Of a stretch of DNA of 64,000 nt, positions 1 to 8,944 are shown piece after piece. The stretch spans positions 1 through 64,000 of the forward strand of contig NZ_JAOQJI010000004.1 of assembly GCF_025567125.1 (NCBI RefSeq), in the 5' to 3' direction. How positions within the stretch are numbered: the first letter of the stretch is position 1; every line of letters begins with the position of its first letter. The DNA is from Phocaeicola fibrisolvens (GTDB lineage: Bacteria > Bacteroidota > Bacteroidia > Bacteroidales > Bacteroidaceae). Made by a program: the position numbers and the translations under genes. The notes beneath the pieces are model-generated. The model saw only the letters and a list, made by a program, of their open reading frames with translations, did no database searches and was not told the DNA's origin.

Positions 1-83
<83 letters not shown>

Positions 84-90
84 TTAGGGA

Positions 91-124
91 AGCCCCGAGG
101 CAGAAATGCTCCGGGGCTTTTTTT
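91..124 (+). terminator. rRNA operon terminator
   Basis: A GC-rich hairpin (AGCCCCG paired with CGGGGCT around a short loop) is followed by a run of seven T just after the 5S gene. This is a standard Rho-independent terminator for the rRNA operon. Confidence 0.9.
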
Positions 125-416
125 GTGCCCGTTCCCCGCACGCTAGCTCCGGAAATGCGGCCTTCCCCGTGGCGGAAGGAAACTCCGCTGGAGGTTCTCT
201 GATGTGGATTCTTTTTTGGCTGGCATTAGATGCTCCCTGTATGTTTTGCAGACGCGATTTCTTAAAATAGGTAAACTCGTGTCTCTTCTATTCAGCTTCT
301 AAACTTATATTATCTCCAGGCACTATTTTAAAGCCTTCTCGGCAATTTTTTGACGCTTTTAAGGATTGGCATAGAATGTGTAGAAATCTTGCGTCTGAGG
401 GGAAATAAAAGGGTAT
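125..416. other. Non-coding stretch after the rRNA operon
   Basis: No convincing gene is seen. The first 80 bases are GC-rich with several CGGAA/TTCCG words, including a CCTTCC-N7-GGAAGG inverted repeat; the rest is AT-rich. No tRNA cloverleaf was recognised. Confidence 0.5.
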
Positions 417-448
417 AAAAAAAGCCGGAACGAAGAATTCCGGCTTTT
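417..448 (-). terminator. nadB terminator
   Basis: AAAGCCGGAA and TTCCGGCTTT form a 10-bp stem. Read on the minus strand the hairpin is followed by a T run (the A run at 414-423), so it ends nadB transcription. Confidence 0.85.
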
Positions 449-466
449 GATAGGGTGTGTAGCAGA

Positions 467-2053
467 TTATTTTTCAGCTTCACTCTTGGCTGCATGTGGA
501 TAATCAATCGTGTAATGAAGTCCTCTGCTCTCTTTTCTTTCCATGGCCTGACGGGTAATCAGGTAACCTACGTTAATCATGTTACGGAGCTCACAAATCT
601 CTCTGGAAGCTTTTACACGTTTGAACAGACGTTCTGTTTCTTCGTACAGAATGTCCAGACGGTTCCAGGCACGTACCAAACGCAGGTTGCTTCGAACGAT
701 ACCTACGTAGGCTTCCATGATTTGGTTCACCTCTTTCATACTTTGGGTAATCAGGATACGTTCTTCATTGCTGATGGTACCTTCTGCATCCCATTCCGGA
801 ATATCTTCATTGAAATCGTAACGGTCGAGTACGCTGAGGGCATGTTTGGCTGCTGAATCAGCATATACGATGGCTTCTATCAGTGAGTTGGATGCCAGAC
901 GGTTTCCTCCATGCAGTCCGGTGCAAGAGCACTCTCCGAGGGCATACAACCGCTTGATGCTGGACTGTCCGTCCAAATCCACTTTGATACCTCCACACAG
1001 ATAATGCGCAGCCGGTGCAACTGGGATGTAGTCTTTGGTTATATCGATACCCAGGCTCAGGCATTTCTTGTAAATGTTCGGGAAATGTTTTTTGGTCTCT
1101 TCCGGATCTTTGTGAGTGACATCCAGATATACATGGTCTTCTCCACGTTGTTTCATTTCACTGTCGATGGCACGAGCTACGATGTCGCGCGGTGCTAGAG
1201 AAAGGCGCGGGTCGTATTTCTGCATGAATTCTTCGCCGGCGAGGTTTCGCAATACAGCTCCATATCCGCGCATGGCTTCCGTAATCAGGAAACTAGGACG
1301 GTCGCCTGGGTGATACAGGGCGGTAGGATGGAACTGGATAAATTCCATGTCTTTTACTACTCCTTTGGCACGATAAACCATGGCGATACCGTCTCCGGTA
1401 GCTACCAACGGGTTGGTAGTATGGTTGTAAACGGCTTCACATCCGCCGGTGGCCATTACCGTCACTTTAGACAGGAAGGTATCGACCTCTCCCGTAGCTT
1501 CATTCAGTACATAAGCTCCGTAGCATTTGATGCCCGGCGTATGGCGGGTGACAATGATGCCTAAATGATGTTGGGTGATGATTTCTACGGCATAGAAATT
1601 GGTGAATACCGTAATGTTGGGATGACGTTTCACTTCTTCAATCAGACTGGTCTGGATTTCGGCTCCCGTATTGTCTTTGTGGTGGAGAATACGGAATTCG
1701 GAATGTCCACCTTCTTTATGCAAGTCAAATTCTCCATTTTCTTTTTTATCGAAATTTACTCCCCATTTTATGAGTTCCTCTATTTGAGAGGGTGCGTTGC
1801 AGATTACTTTTCTGACAGCGGCAGGGTCGCTGATCCAGTCTCCTGCAACCATGGTGTCGTGGATATGTTTTTCAAAGTTATCCACCTTCAGATTGGTCAC
1901 TGAAGCGATTCCACCTTGTGCATAGTAGGTATTCGCTTCTTCCAGTCCGGCCTTGCAGATCAGTGCAACCGAACCTTTGTGCGCTACTTTCAGCGCAAAG
2001 CTCATTCCGGCAATTCCTGAACCGATAACGAGAAAATCGAATTTTCTTATCAT
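467..2053 (-). CDS. nadB: L-aspartate oxidase
   Basis: This 528-residue flavoprotein oxidises L-aspartate to iminoaspartate, the first step of de novo NAD synthesis, in the cytoplasm. An FAD-binding GSGIAG motif sits at about residues 11-16. The fumarate-reductase-like active-site region is visible as EFIQFHPTAL and RGYGAVLRN, and a conserved APAAHYLCGG follows. Length matches NadB. The ATG start at 2053 directly precedes the Rossmann strand. It stands alone: nadA and nadC are not in the window. A Bacteroidetes -7 box lies 20 bases upstream and a hairpin terminator follows the stop, so it is a single-gene unit. Confidence 0.95.
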   Translation of the reverse strand: MIRKFDFLVIGSGIAGMSFALKVAHKGSVALICKAGLEEANTYYAQGGIASVTNLKVDNFEKHIHDTMVAGDWISDPAAVRKVICNAPSQIEELIKWGVNFDKKENGEFDLHKEGGHSEFRILHHKDNTGAEIQTSLIEEVKRHPNITVFTNFYAVEIITQHHLGIIVTRHTPGIKCYGAYVLNEATGEVDTFLSKVTVMATGGCEAVYNHTTNPLVATGDGIAMVYRAKGVVKDMEFIQFHPTALYHPGDRPSFLITEAMRGYGAVLRNLAGEEFMQKYDPRLSLAPRDIVARAIDSEMKQRGEDHVYLDVTHKDPEETKKHFPNIYKKCLSLGIDITKDYIPVAPAAHYLCGGIKVDLDGQSSIKRLYALGECSCTGLHGGNRLASNSLIEAIVYADSAAKHALSVLDRYDFNEDIPEWDAEGTISNEERILITQSMKEVNQIMEAYVGIVRSNLRLVRAWNRLDILYEETERLFKRVKASREICELRNMINVGYLITRQAMERKESRGLHYTIDYPHAAKSEAEK

Positions 2054-2072
2054 AACGTTGGATATTATGACA

Positions 2073-2080
2073 CAAAACTA
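2073..2080 (-). promoter_or_regulatory. nadB -7 box
   Basis: On the minus strand this reads TAGTTTTG, matching the Bacteroidetes -7 consensus TAnnTTTG. No good -33 element was seen at the usual distance. Confidence 0.5.
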
Positions 2081-2174
2081 CAAAAAAGTCAGTTAGATGA
2101 TGCTTAAAAGCATTCTTTTTTATAAATGCTTTGTAAGCGGACTTTTAAAATACTTAAAGATGCGTTTGAGATGT

Positions 2175-2204
2175 TTTGTTTTCAAGCAGAAATTCTTATC
2201 TTCA
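2175..2204 (+). promoter_or_regulatory. Candidate promoter for the PH-like/lpdA/dacB unit
   Basis: A TTTG at 2175-2178 is followed after 18 bases by TATCTTCA, an imperfect match to TAnnTTTG. It lies 27 bases before the first start codon. Confidence 0.4.
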
Positions 2205-2230
2205 CGGGAAATTAAAACAAAACTCAAGAA

Positions 2231-2653
2231 ATGAATCGCACTTTTCAATCAAAAGTTGGCTGGTGGTATTGGATTGTAATAGGAGTAACTTCGGTGTTGT
2301 TGTTCTTCTTTTTCTGGGAGCATCAGGTTATTTGTACTATCTTGTGTGCAACTGTGGTGATTTTTGAGATAGAGATGCTCATTCACACACAGTATGTGAT
2401 TACAAGCGATGGATGGCTGAATGTAGAAACAGGACGATTCGTGCCGAATGCTTCTATCGAAATTAGTCAGATTCTTCGTATACGGAAAGTTCGTTCCATG
2501 GCCTTTTGGGAACCGGCGTTGTCGTTTGAACGTCTGGAAATTACGTTTAAAAAGCATGGAAAGGTCTGTTCTGTATGCCTTTCTCCTAAAAATACAGAAG
2601 ATTTTGTCCGCTGTCTGCTCAAAAAGAATGAAGCGATTCAATTTTATGACTGA
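2231..2653 (+). CDS. Small membrane protein with PH-like domain
   Basis: A 140-residue protein with two hydrophobic segments at about residues 12-30 and 32-48, then a soluble beta-rich part. The layout resembles the bacterial PH-domain membrane proteins (YdbS/YdbT-like) that are common in Bacteroides. The C-terminal part has an SPKNTEDFVRCLLKKN helix typical of these. The molecular role is unknown. It is followed 27 bases later by a second protein of the same build and then by lpdA and dacB on the same strand, suggesting co-transcription. Family assignment rests on layout, not a strong motif. Confidence 0.65.
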   Translation: MNRTFQSKVGWWYWIVIGVTSVLLFFFFWEHQVICTILCATVVIFEIEMLIHTQYVITSDGWLNVETGRFVPNASIEISQILRIRKVRSMAFWEPALSFERLEITFKKHGKVCSVCLSPKNTEDFVRCLLKKNEAIQFYD

Positions 2654-2680
2654 GACAAACAATTAACTGAAAAAAATACT

Positions 2681-3073
2681 ATGGTACGTGAGTTTAAAAT
2701 CCGCAGAACCCCTTTCAAAGTGTGGCTAGGGGTTGTCATTGTAATTGTAGCCATCGTGTTGATGGCCTTGCACACTGAGAATTACTGGAATCTTTCACCG
2801 ATTGTGCTTCCTGTTCTTTTATTGATTGACGAGCAGATGACGCGTATTCAAGTACAAGAAAACGGCGATATTTGGTTGAAAAGGGGCTTTAGTGGGAGTA
2901 TTAAGGCATACGGTGTCATGCGGATTGTGTTGCGTAAAAAAGATTCGTTATTGAAAGGCCGTGTGACGGTATATTATACCAAGGGATTCCTTAATTTTGA
3001 TCCGGCGGACTTGAAAGGTTTTTTGGCATGTGCGAAAGAGCGTAATCCCCATGCTGACTATCGTGAAGAATAA
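2681..3073 (+). CDS. Small membrane protein, PH-like, paralogue of the preceding gene
   Basis: A 130-residue protein with two hydrophobic segments at about residues 15-32 and 38-52. A soluble domain follows, whose end (FDPADLKGFLACAKERNP) matches in position the last helix of the preceding protein. The two genes therefore look like an ancient tandem duplication of a PH-like membrane protein. Function is unknown. It ends 17 bases before lpdA. Confidence 0.65.
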   Translation: MVREFKIRRTPFKVWLGVVIVIVAIVLMALHTENYWNLSPIVLPVLLLIDEQMTRIQVQENGDIWLKRGFSGSIKAYGVMRIVLRKKDSLLKGRVTVYYTKGFLNFDPADLKGFLACAKERNPHADYREE

Positions 3074-3090
3074 TCATCCTTATAAATTTA

Positions 3091-4437
3091 ATGACTATGA
3101 AGTATCAACTGGCTATAATAGGTGGAGGTCCGGCTGGATATACAGCGGCAGAAACGGCTGGAAAAGCAGGATTGAGTGTGGTTTTGTTTGAAAAAAACAA
3201 TGTGGGAGGCGTTTGTCTGAACGAGGGATGCATTCCGACTAAAACCTTGCTGTATTCAGCGAAAGTGCATGACATGGCCCTTCATGCTTCCAAGTATGGA
3301 GTGAGTGTACAAGACGTTTCTGTCGATTTGGGAAAGATTGTAGCCAGAAAAACAAAGGTAGTGCGTAAACTGGTAATGGGCATTAAGGCCAAACTGACTG
3401 CGCAACATGTGACGTTGATACAGGGAGAGGCTTATATTCAGGATGCTCATGCAGTTTGTTGCAACGAGGAGGTTTATGAGTGTGATTACCTGATGGTATG
3501 TACGGGAAGTACTACTTTTGTACCGTCTATTCCAGGGCTTGACACGGTGAATTACTGGACACATCGTGAGGCATTAGAAAATAAAGAAATTCCTTCTTCG
3601 TTGGTGATTGTGGGTGGAGGAGTAATTGGGATGGAATTTGCCTCTTTTTTCAATAGTTTGGGAGTAGAAGTCACGGTGATAGAGATGATGGATGAGATTC
3701 TAGGTGGAATAGATAAAGAACTGGCTGGCTTGTTGCGGATGGATTATGCCAAGAAAGGAGTAAAATTCCTGTTGGGAGCAAAGGTAACTCAAATTGCACA
3801 GAGCGAGGAAACGGTAGAAGTGAGCTATACTTGCGGTGAGGATAAAGGAAGTGTATGTGCAGAGAAGCTGTTGATGAGTGTAGGCCGACGTCCTGTTATG
3901 ACAGGTTTCGGGTTGGAGAATTTGCACCTGGAGTTGACAAATCGTGGTACGGTAAAAGTGAATGAATATTTACAGTCTTCTGTGCCAGGTGTATATGTAT
4001 GTGGAGATTTAAATGGAGTATCCTTATTGGCTCATACAGCCGTACGCGAGGCAGAAGTGGCTGTCCATCATCTGCTGGGAGAAAAAGGTACAATGAGTTA
4101 CCGGGCAATTCCAGGAGTGGTGTATACAAACCCGGAAGTCGCTTCGGTAGGCTTGACGGAAGAAGCGCTGAAGCAGGAAGGACGGACGTATCAGGTTCTG
4201 CGTTTGCCTGCCGCCTATTCAGGGCGTTTTGTAGCCGAGAATGAAGGGGTAAACGGAATTTGTAAAGTGCTTGTTGGCGAAGATGAGGAAATATTAGGTG
4301 TACATCTGCTAGGAAATCCAGCTTCAGAGCTCATAATACAAGCTGGAATGATGATAGAAGACCGGCGTAAACTAGCTGAGTGGAAAAAATATGTATTTCC
4401 TCATCCTACGGTAGGCGAAATATTCCGCGAGTTATAA
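3091..4437 (+). CDS. lpdA: Dihydrolipoyl dehydrogenase
   Basis: A 448-residue FAD-dependent disulfide oxidoreductase (E3) that reoxidises dihydrolipoamide in 2-oxoacid dehydrogenase or glycine-cleavage complexes. The FAD site is GGGPAGYTA at about residue 11, and the redox-active pair is in GGVCLNEGCIPTKT at about residues 38-51. The NAD site is GGGVIGMEFASFF at about residue 175, and the C-terminal HPTVGE carries the catalytic His-Glu dyad. No E1 or E2 genes are nearby, so its partner complex cannot be read from context. ATG codons at 3091 and 3097 are both possible starts. It is 13 bases upstream of dacB. Confidence 0.93.
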   Translation: MTMKYQLAIIGGGPAGYTAAETAGKAGLSVVLFEKNNVGGVCLNEGCIPTKTLLYSAKVHDMALHASKYGVSVQDVSVDLGKIVARKTKVVRKLVMGIKAKLTAQHVTLIQGEAYIQDAHAVCCNEEVYECDYLMVCTGSTTFVPSIPGLDTVNYWTHREALENKEIPSSLVIVGGGVIGMEFASFFNSLGVEVTVIEMMDEILGGIDKELAGLLRMDYAKKGVKFLLGAKVTQIAQSEETVEVSYTCGEDKGSVCAEKLLMSVGRRPVMTGFGLENLHLELTNRGTVKVNEYLQSSVPGVYVCGDLNGVSLLAHTAVREAEVAVHHLLGEKGTMSYRAIPGVVYTNPEVASVGLTEEALKQEGRTYQVLRLPAAYSGRFVAENEGVNGICKVLVGEDEEILGVHLLGNPASELIIQAGMMIEDRRKLAEWKKYVFPHPTVGEIFREL

Positions 4438-4450
4438 AATTTAAAAGTGA

Positions 4451-5866
4451 ATGAAACAAATAAACGGACTGCTGTTTCTTTTGATTTTTTGGACGGGGGT
4501 TCTTCAGGCTCAGAATACATGCAGAGAAGAACTGGATCGGTTAATATCTTCTGACCCCTTGTTGAAAATTTCCGAAGTAGGTATCGTGGTGCACGACTTG
4601 ACGACAGGAAAAGAGCTTTATAGTTACCAGGCTGATAAATTGTACAGACCAGCTTCCATTGAAAAAGTAGTAACGGCGGTAACAGCCTTGAAGCTACTGG
4701 GGGAAGATTATCAGTTTCAAACAAGACTGTCGTATGAGGGAGTCATAGAAAAAGGTGTGTTGCAAGGAAATTTGTGTGTGACTGGCGGATTTGATCCGGA
4801 ATTTATGGAATTGGATATGGATTTCCTGGTACGCGCTGTAAAAAATGCAGGAATAGAGACGGTTTCCGGTCAGCTTGTGGGAGATGTTACTCTGATGGAT
4901 TCTCTTTATTGGGGAGCAGGATGGTCGTGGGATGATACTCCTGAATCGTTTCAGCCTTATCTTTCACCGCTTATGCTGAATAGAGGTTGTGTGGATATAA
5001 AGGTGACACCTGCGACAAAGGGACAAGCTGGAAACGTAAAGATAACTCCCGAATCAGATTATTATCAGGTAGACAATCGTTCAGTCAGCTTGCATCCGGA
5101 TGCCGGTCGGCTGAAGATTACCCGTGACTGGCTGACCAATGGAAACACGATAAAAATTTCCGGTTGTGTGTCATCTGCTCGTGGAAGAACTCTGAATTTA
5201 TATGATTCCAAGCGCTTTTTTATGGAGACTTTCCGGTATAAGCTGGAAAAGGAAGGTATCTCCGTGGCCAAAGACAGCATTTCCTTTCGTGGAGTGACTG
5301 CTCAGGCTCACGCACTTTATTCGTGCCGTCGTCCATTGGATATTGTGATGAAACGTGCGTTGAAGGAAAGTGATAACCTCTCCGCGGAGGCCTTGTTTCG
5401 TCAGTTAGGAAGAGCAGGAGGAAAAGATACCTTACATGTTTCTTTTGAAACTTGCCAGAAAGTGGTAGGTGATTTTATGCAGCATTCTTTGGGATACGAT
5501 CCGAAGAATTACCAGATTGTAGATGGAAGTGGTGTTTCTTTGTATAATTATGTTTCTCCCCGGTTGATTCTGGCTTATTTGAACTATGCGTATCGCCACC
5601 CGGCTTTGTTCCGTATTTTTTATGATTGCTTGCCTGTAGCAGGTGTGGATGGTACGCTTCGTGGAAGAATGAGAAAAGGAAAAGCCTTTCGAAATGTAAG
5701 AGCAAAAACGGGTACTGTGACAGGTATATGTTCCTTGGCTGGTTATTTGACATCCGTGAACGGACACAAAATTTCTTTTGTCATCATTAATCAGAACGTA
5801 TTGAAAGCTCGTCCGGCTCGTATGTTTCAAGACAAGGTTTGTGAATTATTAGTGAATATGAATTGA
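4451..5866 (+). CDS. dacB: D-alanyl-D-alanine carboxypeptidase/endopeptidase, PBP4 type
   Basis: A 471-residue class C penicillin-binding protein acting in the periplasm on peptidoglycan cross-links. An N-terminal signal peptide (about residues 1-20, ending LQAQ) is present. The three active-site motifs are visible: SIEK (SxxK) at about residue 74, SDN in ESDNLSAEALF (SxN) at about 309, and KTGT (KTG) at about 420. The long insert between the first two motifs is typical of PBP4/DacB. It is the last gene of the unit that begins with the two PH-like proteins; no clear terminator follows. Confidence 0.93.
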   Translation: MKQINGLLFLLIFWTGVLQAQNTCREELDRLISSDPLLKISEVGIVVHDLTTGKELYSYQADKLYRPASIEKVVTAVTALKLLGEDYQFQTRLSYEGVIEKGVLQGNLCVTGGFDPEFMELDMDFLVRAVKNAGIETVSGQLVGDVTLMDSLYWGAGWSWDDTPESFQPYLSPLMLNRGCVDIKVTPATKGQAGNVKITPESDYYQVDNRSVSLHPDAGRLKITRDWLTNGNTIKISGCVSSARGRTLNLYDSKRFFMETFRYKLEKEGISVAKDSISFRGVTAQAHALYSCRRPLDIVMKRALKESDNLSAEALFRQLGRAGGKDTLHVSFETCQKVVGDFMQHSLGYDPKNYQIVDGSGVSLYNYVSPRLILAYLNYAYRHPALFRIFYDCLPVAGVDGTLRGRMRKGKAFRNVRAKTGTVTGICSLAGYLTSVNGHKISFVIINQNVLKARPARMFQDKVCELLVNMN

Positions 5867-5975
5867 GTATGAAAGACAGGAAAAACGTATTTCTAGAGTG
5901 AAAAAGTAGGAAATACGGAGAATACAGCACAATTTTATAGGTTTTGTGAACAAATATTATACATAAGACTCAAGT

Positions 5976-6089
5976 TACTTTTGTAATTTTGTCTGCGTAG
6001 AGAGAAAAAGAATATTTTAAATAATAACATGCTGTTGTTGTCTGTGTGTTTTCACAGAAAGCAACACAGTGAATTAAATTATAATTATT
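5976..6089 (+). promoter_or_regulatory. Promoter and leader of the kduD-like gene
   Basis: Two overlapping -7 candidates, TACTTTTG at 5976-5983 and TAATTTTG at 5984-5991, precede a leader of about 90 bases. The leader contains an inverted repeat: CTGTG/CACAG flanked by TGTTG/CAACA, about 6033-6066. Confidence 0.5.
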
Positions 6090-6884
6090 ATGGTAAACTT
6101 TTCACTTGAAGGTAAGGTAGCCCTTGTAACAGGTGCTTCTTACGGTATTGGTTTTGCTATTGCTACAGCCTTTGCTCAAGCTGGTGCAACTATCGTGTTT
6201 AATGATATCAAACAGGAATTGGTTGACAAAGGTCTGGCTGCTTATAAAGAAAAAGGTATCAATGCACACGGTTATGTTTGTGATGTCACTAACGAAGAAG
6301 CTGTAAATGCATTTGTTGCACAGGTAGAAAAAGAAGTCGGTGTGATTGATATTCTGGTAAACAATGCAGGTATCATCAAACGTATTCCGATGTGTGATAT
6401 GACTGCAGAACAGTTCCGTCAGGTGATTGATGTAGACTTGAACGCTCCGTTCATCGTTTCTAAAGCCGTTATTCCTAGCATGATTAAGAAGGGTCATGGA
6501 AAGATTATCAACATCTGTTCTATGATGAGTGAACTGGGTCGTGAAACTGTTTCTGCATACGCTGCTGCCAAAGGTGGTTTGAAGATGCTGACTCGTAACA
6601 TTGCTTCTGAATACGGTGAATTCAACATCCAGTGTAACGGTATCGGCCCGGGTTACATCGCTACTCCGCAGACCGCTCCGTTGCGTGAACGTCAGGCTGA
6701 CGGTTCTCGTCATCCGTTTGATGCATTCATCGTGGCTAAAACTCCGGCTGCCCGTTGGGGAACTCCGGAAGATTTGATGGGTCCTGCTGTATTCCTGGCT
6801 TCTGACGCATCTAACTTCGTAAACGGTCACGTATTGTATGTAGACGGTGGTATTTTGGCTTATATCGGCAAACAGCCTAAATAA
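6090..6884 (+). CDS. SDR dehydrogenase, gluconate 5-dehydrogenase / KduD type
   Basis: A 264-residue classical short-chain dehydrogenase. The cofactor motif TGASYGIGFAIA is at about residues 15-26, NNAG at about 91-94, the catalytic Ser in NICSMMSELG at about 148 and YAAAKGG at about 161. Close relatives interconvert keto sugar acids: 2-dehydro-3-deoxy-D-gluconate (KduD) or 5-keto-gluconate (IdnO). The exact substrate cannot be told from sequence. Arginine is coded almost only by CGT, unlike the neighbours, which suggests high expression. It is paired with a DUF4861 lipoprotein, but kduI and uronate hydrolases are absent. Confidence 0.85.
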   Translation: MVNFSLEGKVALVTGASYGIGFAIATAFAQAGATIVFNDIKQELVDKGLAAYKEKGINAHGYVCDVTNEEAVNAFVAQVEKEVGVIDILVNNAGIIKRIPMCDMTAEQFRQVIDVDLNAPFIVSKAVIPSMIKKGHGKIINICSMMSELGRETVSAYAAAKGGLKMLTRNIASEYGEFNIQCNGIGPGYIATPQTAPLRERQADGSRHPFDAFIVAKTPAARWGTPEDLMGPAVFLASDASNFVNGHVLYVDGGILAYIGKQPK

Positions 6885-6910
6885 GTAAAAATATATTCGT
6901 GAATAAAAAT

Positions 6911-6949
6911 GTCATTCTGGGAGGGGATTCTTTCCCAGAATGACTTTTT
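6911..6949 (+). terminator. Terminator-like hairpin after the SDR gene
   Basis: A perfect 12-bp stem (GTCATTCTGGGA paired with TCCCAGAATGAC, loop 10) is followed by TTTTT. It sits between the dehydrogenase and the DUF4861 gene, so it may lower downstream expression rather than end an operon. Confidence 0.75.
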
Positions 6950-6973
6950 GGTAAATAAGATAAAGATAATATT

Positions 6974-8209
6974 ATGAGAAAGACTTTGTTTGCCATTGCT
7001 GCCTGTGCCGCAGGGCTGCTGGCAGGATGTAGCAAATCAGAATCTGTCACAGTGACTATTTCGAATCCTTTGGGCATGGAGCGTGCGGGGGAGATGGTAG
7101 AAATTCCTGTAGACGATATTTATAAGCAGCTAAATCTGTCAGATACTGCTCAGTTTGTAATTTATGATGAAAAAGCTCAGGAAGTTCCTTATCAGCTCAC
7201 TTACGATGACAAAGTGATATTTCCTGTTTCTATAGCTTCCAATGCCTCTGTGAATTATACTATACAGCAAGGTACTCCTGCCCTTGTGAATGCGGTGGTC
7301 TATGGTCGTTATTATCCGGAGCGTCTGGACGATATTGCCTGGGAAAATGATCGTGCGGCTTACCGTGCATACGGACCTGCATTGCAGAAAAGTGGTGAAA
7401 AAGCGTATGGTTATGATGTATTTACTAAGAGCGTGGAAGACTTGGTCGTAGAAGACCGTTATGCAATGGAGTTGGATTCCATGGCTTGGGTTAAAATTCA
7501 TGCTTTACGTGAAGAGGGTAAAAAAGCAGCGGCAGATAGCCTGCAGCGTACCATTTCTTATCACGTGGATCATGGCAACGGAATGGACTGCTATGCGGTA
7601 GGACCTACGTTAGGCGGGGGAACGGCTGCGTTGATGCCCGATTCTGCTATTGTATACCCTTATTGTTACAAGGATTATGAGATTTTGGATAACGGGCCTT
7701 TGCGTTTCACGGTCAAGCTAGTGTTCAATCCGTTGGTGGTGAAGAATGACTCGAATGTGATAGAAACCCGTATCATCCAGTTAGACAAAGGTTCCCAGCT
7801 GAATAAAACCACGGTGACCTATGATTATCTGACACAGGCTACTCCTGTGGCTGCCGGTCTGGTGTTGCATGCGGCCAATCCGAAAGGCTATGCGTATGAT
7901 GCTTCTGCAGGTTATATTTCTTATGCAGACCCGACTACAGAGCCCAATTCTGATAACGGAATTGTGTATGTAGGTGCTGTGTTCCCTGAAACGGTGCAGA
8001 CCTGTGTACAATTGTTTGACAAGCCTGTGGGTGATGCCTTGGGACATGTGTTGGGTATATGCGATTATGAATCAGGTAACGAGTTTGTCTACTACTGGGG
8101 TTCCGGATGGAGCAAGTACGGTTTCTCGAAAGCCGATGACTGGAACAAGTATCTGAAAGACTATGCTCAGAAGGTACGCAACCCGTTGACGGTCACCATT
8201 CAGAAATAA
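6974..8209 (+). CDS. DUF4861 family lipoprotein
   Basis: A 411-residue protein with a lipoprotein signal: MRKTLFAIAACAAGLLAGC, lipobox LAGC with Cys19, so it is probably membrane-anchored outside the cytoplasm. The remainder has the look of the DUF4861 family, common in Bacteroidetes carbohydrate loci. That family is often found beside uronic-acid metabolism genes; its activity is not established to my knowledge. The preceding KduD-like gene supports a link to uronates or sugar acids. A bidirectional terminator follows. Family assignment is from recognition of the overall sequence, not from a catalytic motif. Confidence 0.75.
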   Translation: MRKTLFAIAACAAGLLAGCSKSESVTVTISNPLGMERAGEMVEIPVDDIYKQLNLSDTAQFVIYDEKAQEVPYQLTYDDKVIFPVSIASNASVNYTIQQGTPALVNAVVYGRYYPERLDDIAWENDRAAYRAYGPALQKSGEKAYGYDVFTKSVEDLVVEDRYAMELDSMAWVKIHALREEGKKAAADSLQRTISYHVDHGNGMDCYAVGPTLGGGTAALMPDSAIVYPYCYKDYEILDNGPLRFTVKLVFNPLVVKNDSNVIETRIIQLDKGSQLNKTTVTYDYLTQATPVAAGLVLHAANPKGYAYDASAGYISYADPTTEPNSDNGIVYVGAVFPETVQTCVQLFDKPVGDALGHVLGICDYESGNEFVYYWGSGWSKYGFSKADDWNKYLKDYAQKVRNPLTVTIQK

Positions 8210-8240
8210 GAGACTGTCATTATTCGGACAGATCAGACAT

Positions 8241-8285
8241 AAAAAAGCGCAGGGTAAACATGGAGGTTTGCCTTGCGCTTTTTTG
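8241..8285. terminator. Bidirectional terminator
   Basis: AAAAAAGCGCAGGGTAAAC pairs with GGTTTGCCTTGCGCTTTTTT. The A and T flanks serve both the plus-strand DUF4861 gene and the minus-strand deacetylase gene that converge here. Confidence 0.85.
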
Positions 8286-8287
8286 TA

Positions 8288-8899
8288 TCAGGGAAATACC
8301 TTAAATTCGTATCCTTCCTTCAAGAGCCATTCAATGGAGCGGGGAAGGGCATATTTGAGGTTGTTTTCCGACTTCAAAGAGTCGTGAAACGTAATGATGG
8401 AGCCGTTTCGGGCATATTTCTTGACTTTATCGAATACTTGCGGACCGTTGAGACGCTTGCTGTAATCCCGGGTCACCAAATCCCACATTACAATCTGATA
8501 TTTCTTTTTTAGCACGTGATACTGCATCCAGCGCATGTGACCGTGGGGCGGTCGGAAGAGGTTCGTCTGAAGGTAAGCGTTGGCTTTGTCCGTATTGGCC
8601 AGGTAATTCCGGCTCAAGAACTCAAATCCCCGTATGTGGTTGAATGTATGGTTGCCGATGCGGTGGCCTCGTTCCACCACCATCTGGAACTCCTTCGGAT
8701 GTTTCCGTACGTTGTCGCCTACCATGAAGAAAGTGGCTTTTATGTGGTATTTGTCTAATAAGTCGAGCACCCATGGCGTAATGTCGGGTATCGGACCGTC
8801 GTCGAAAGTCAGATACACCGACTTCTCGGTCTTGTCCATGCGCCATAAGGCCTTAGAATACAACAGACGGATGAATTGGGGAGGTTGTTCAATGAACAT
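8288..8899 (-). CDS. Polysaccharide deacetylase (NodB-type)
   Basis: A 203-residue carbohydrate esterase family 4-like protein. All hallmark motifs are present: TFDDGP at about residues 31-36 (metal and base Asp), HTFNH at about 83-87 (metal His pair), RPPHGH at about 117-122, MWDLVTRDY at about 138-146 and the late ITFHDS at about 170. Members remove N- or O-acetyl groups from chitooligosaccharide, peptidoglycan or exopolysaccharide. No signal peptide is obvious, which is usual for several short Bacteroides members. Substrate unknown. Confidence 0.88.
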   Translation of the reverse strand: MFIEQPPQFIRLLYSKALWRMDKTEKSVYLTFDDGPIPDITPWVLDLLDKYHIKATFFMVGDNVRKHPKEFQMVVERGHRIGNHTFNHIRGFEFLSRNYLANTDKANAYLQTNLFRPPHGHMRWMQYHVLKKKYQIVMWDLVTRDYSKRLNGPQVFDKVKKYARNGSIITFHDSLKSENNLKYALPRSIEWLLKEGYEFKVFP

Positions 8900-8944
8900 G
8901 CTTTCGTTGTTTTTTATGGTTGTATAATATCCAGAAGTCAGCCG

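Noticed and set aside
125..416. tRNA gene after the 5S rRNA
   Set aside because: No cloverleaf, no TTCGANTC-type T-arm and no CCA end could be found.
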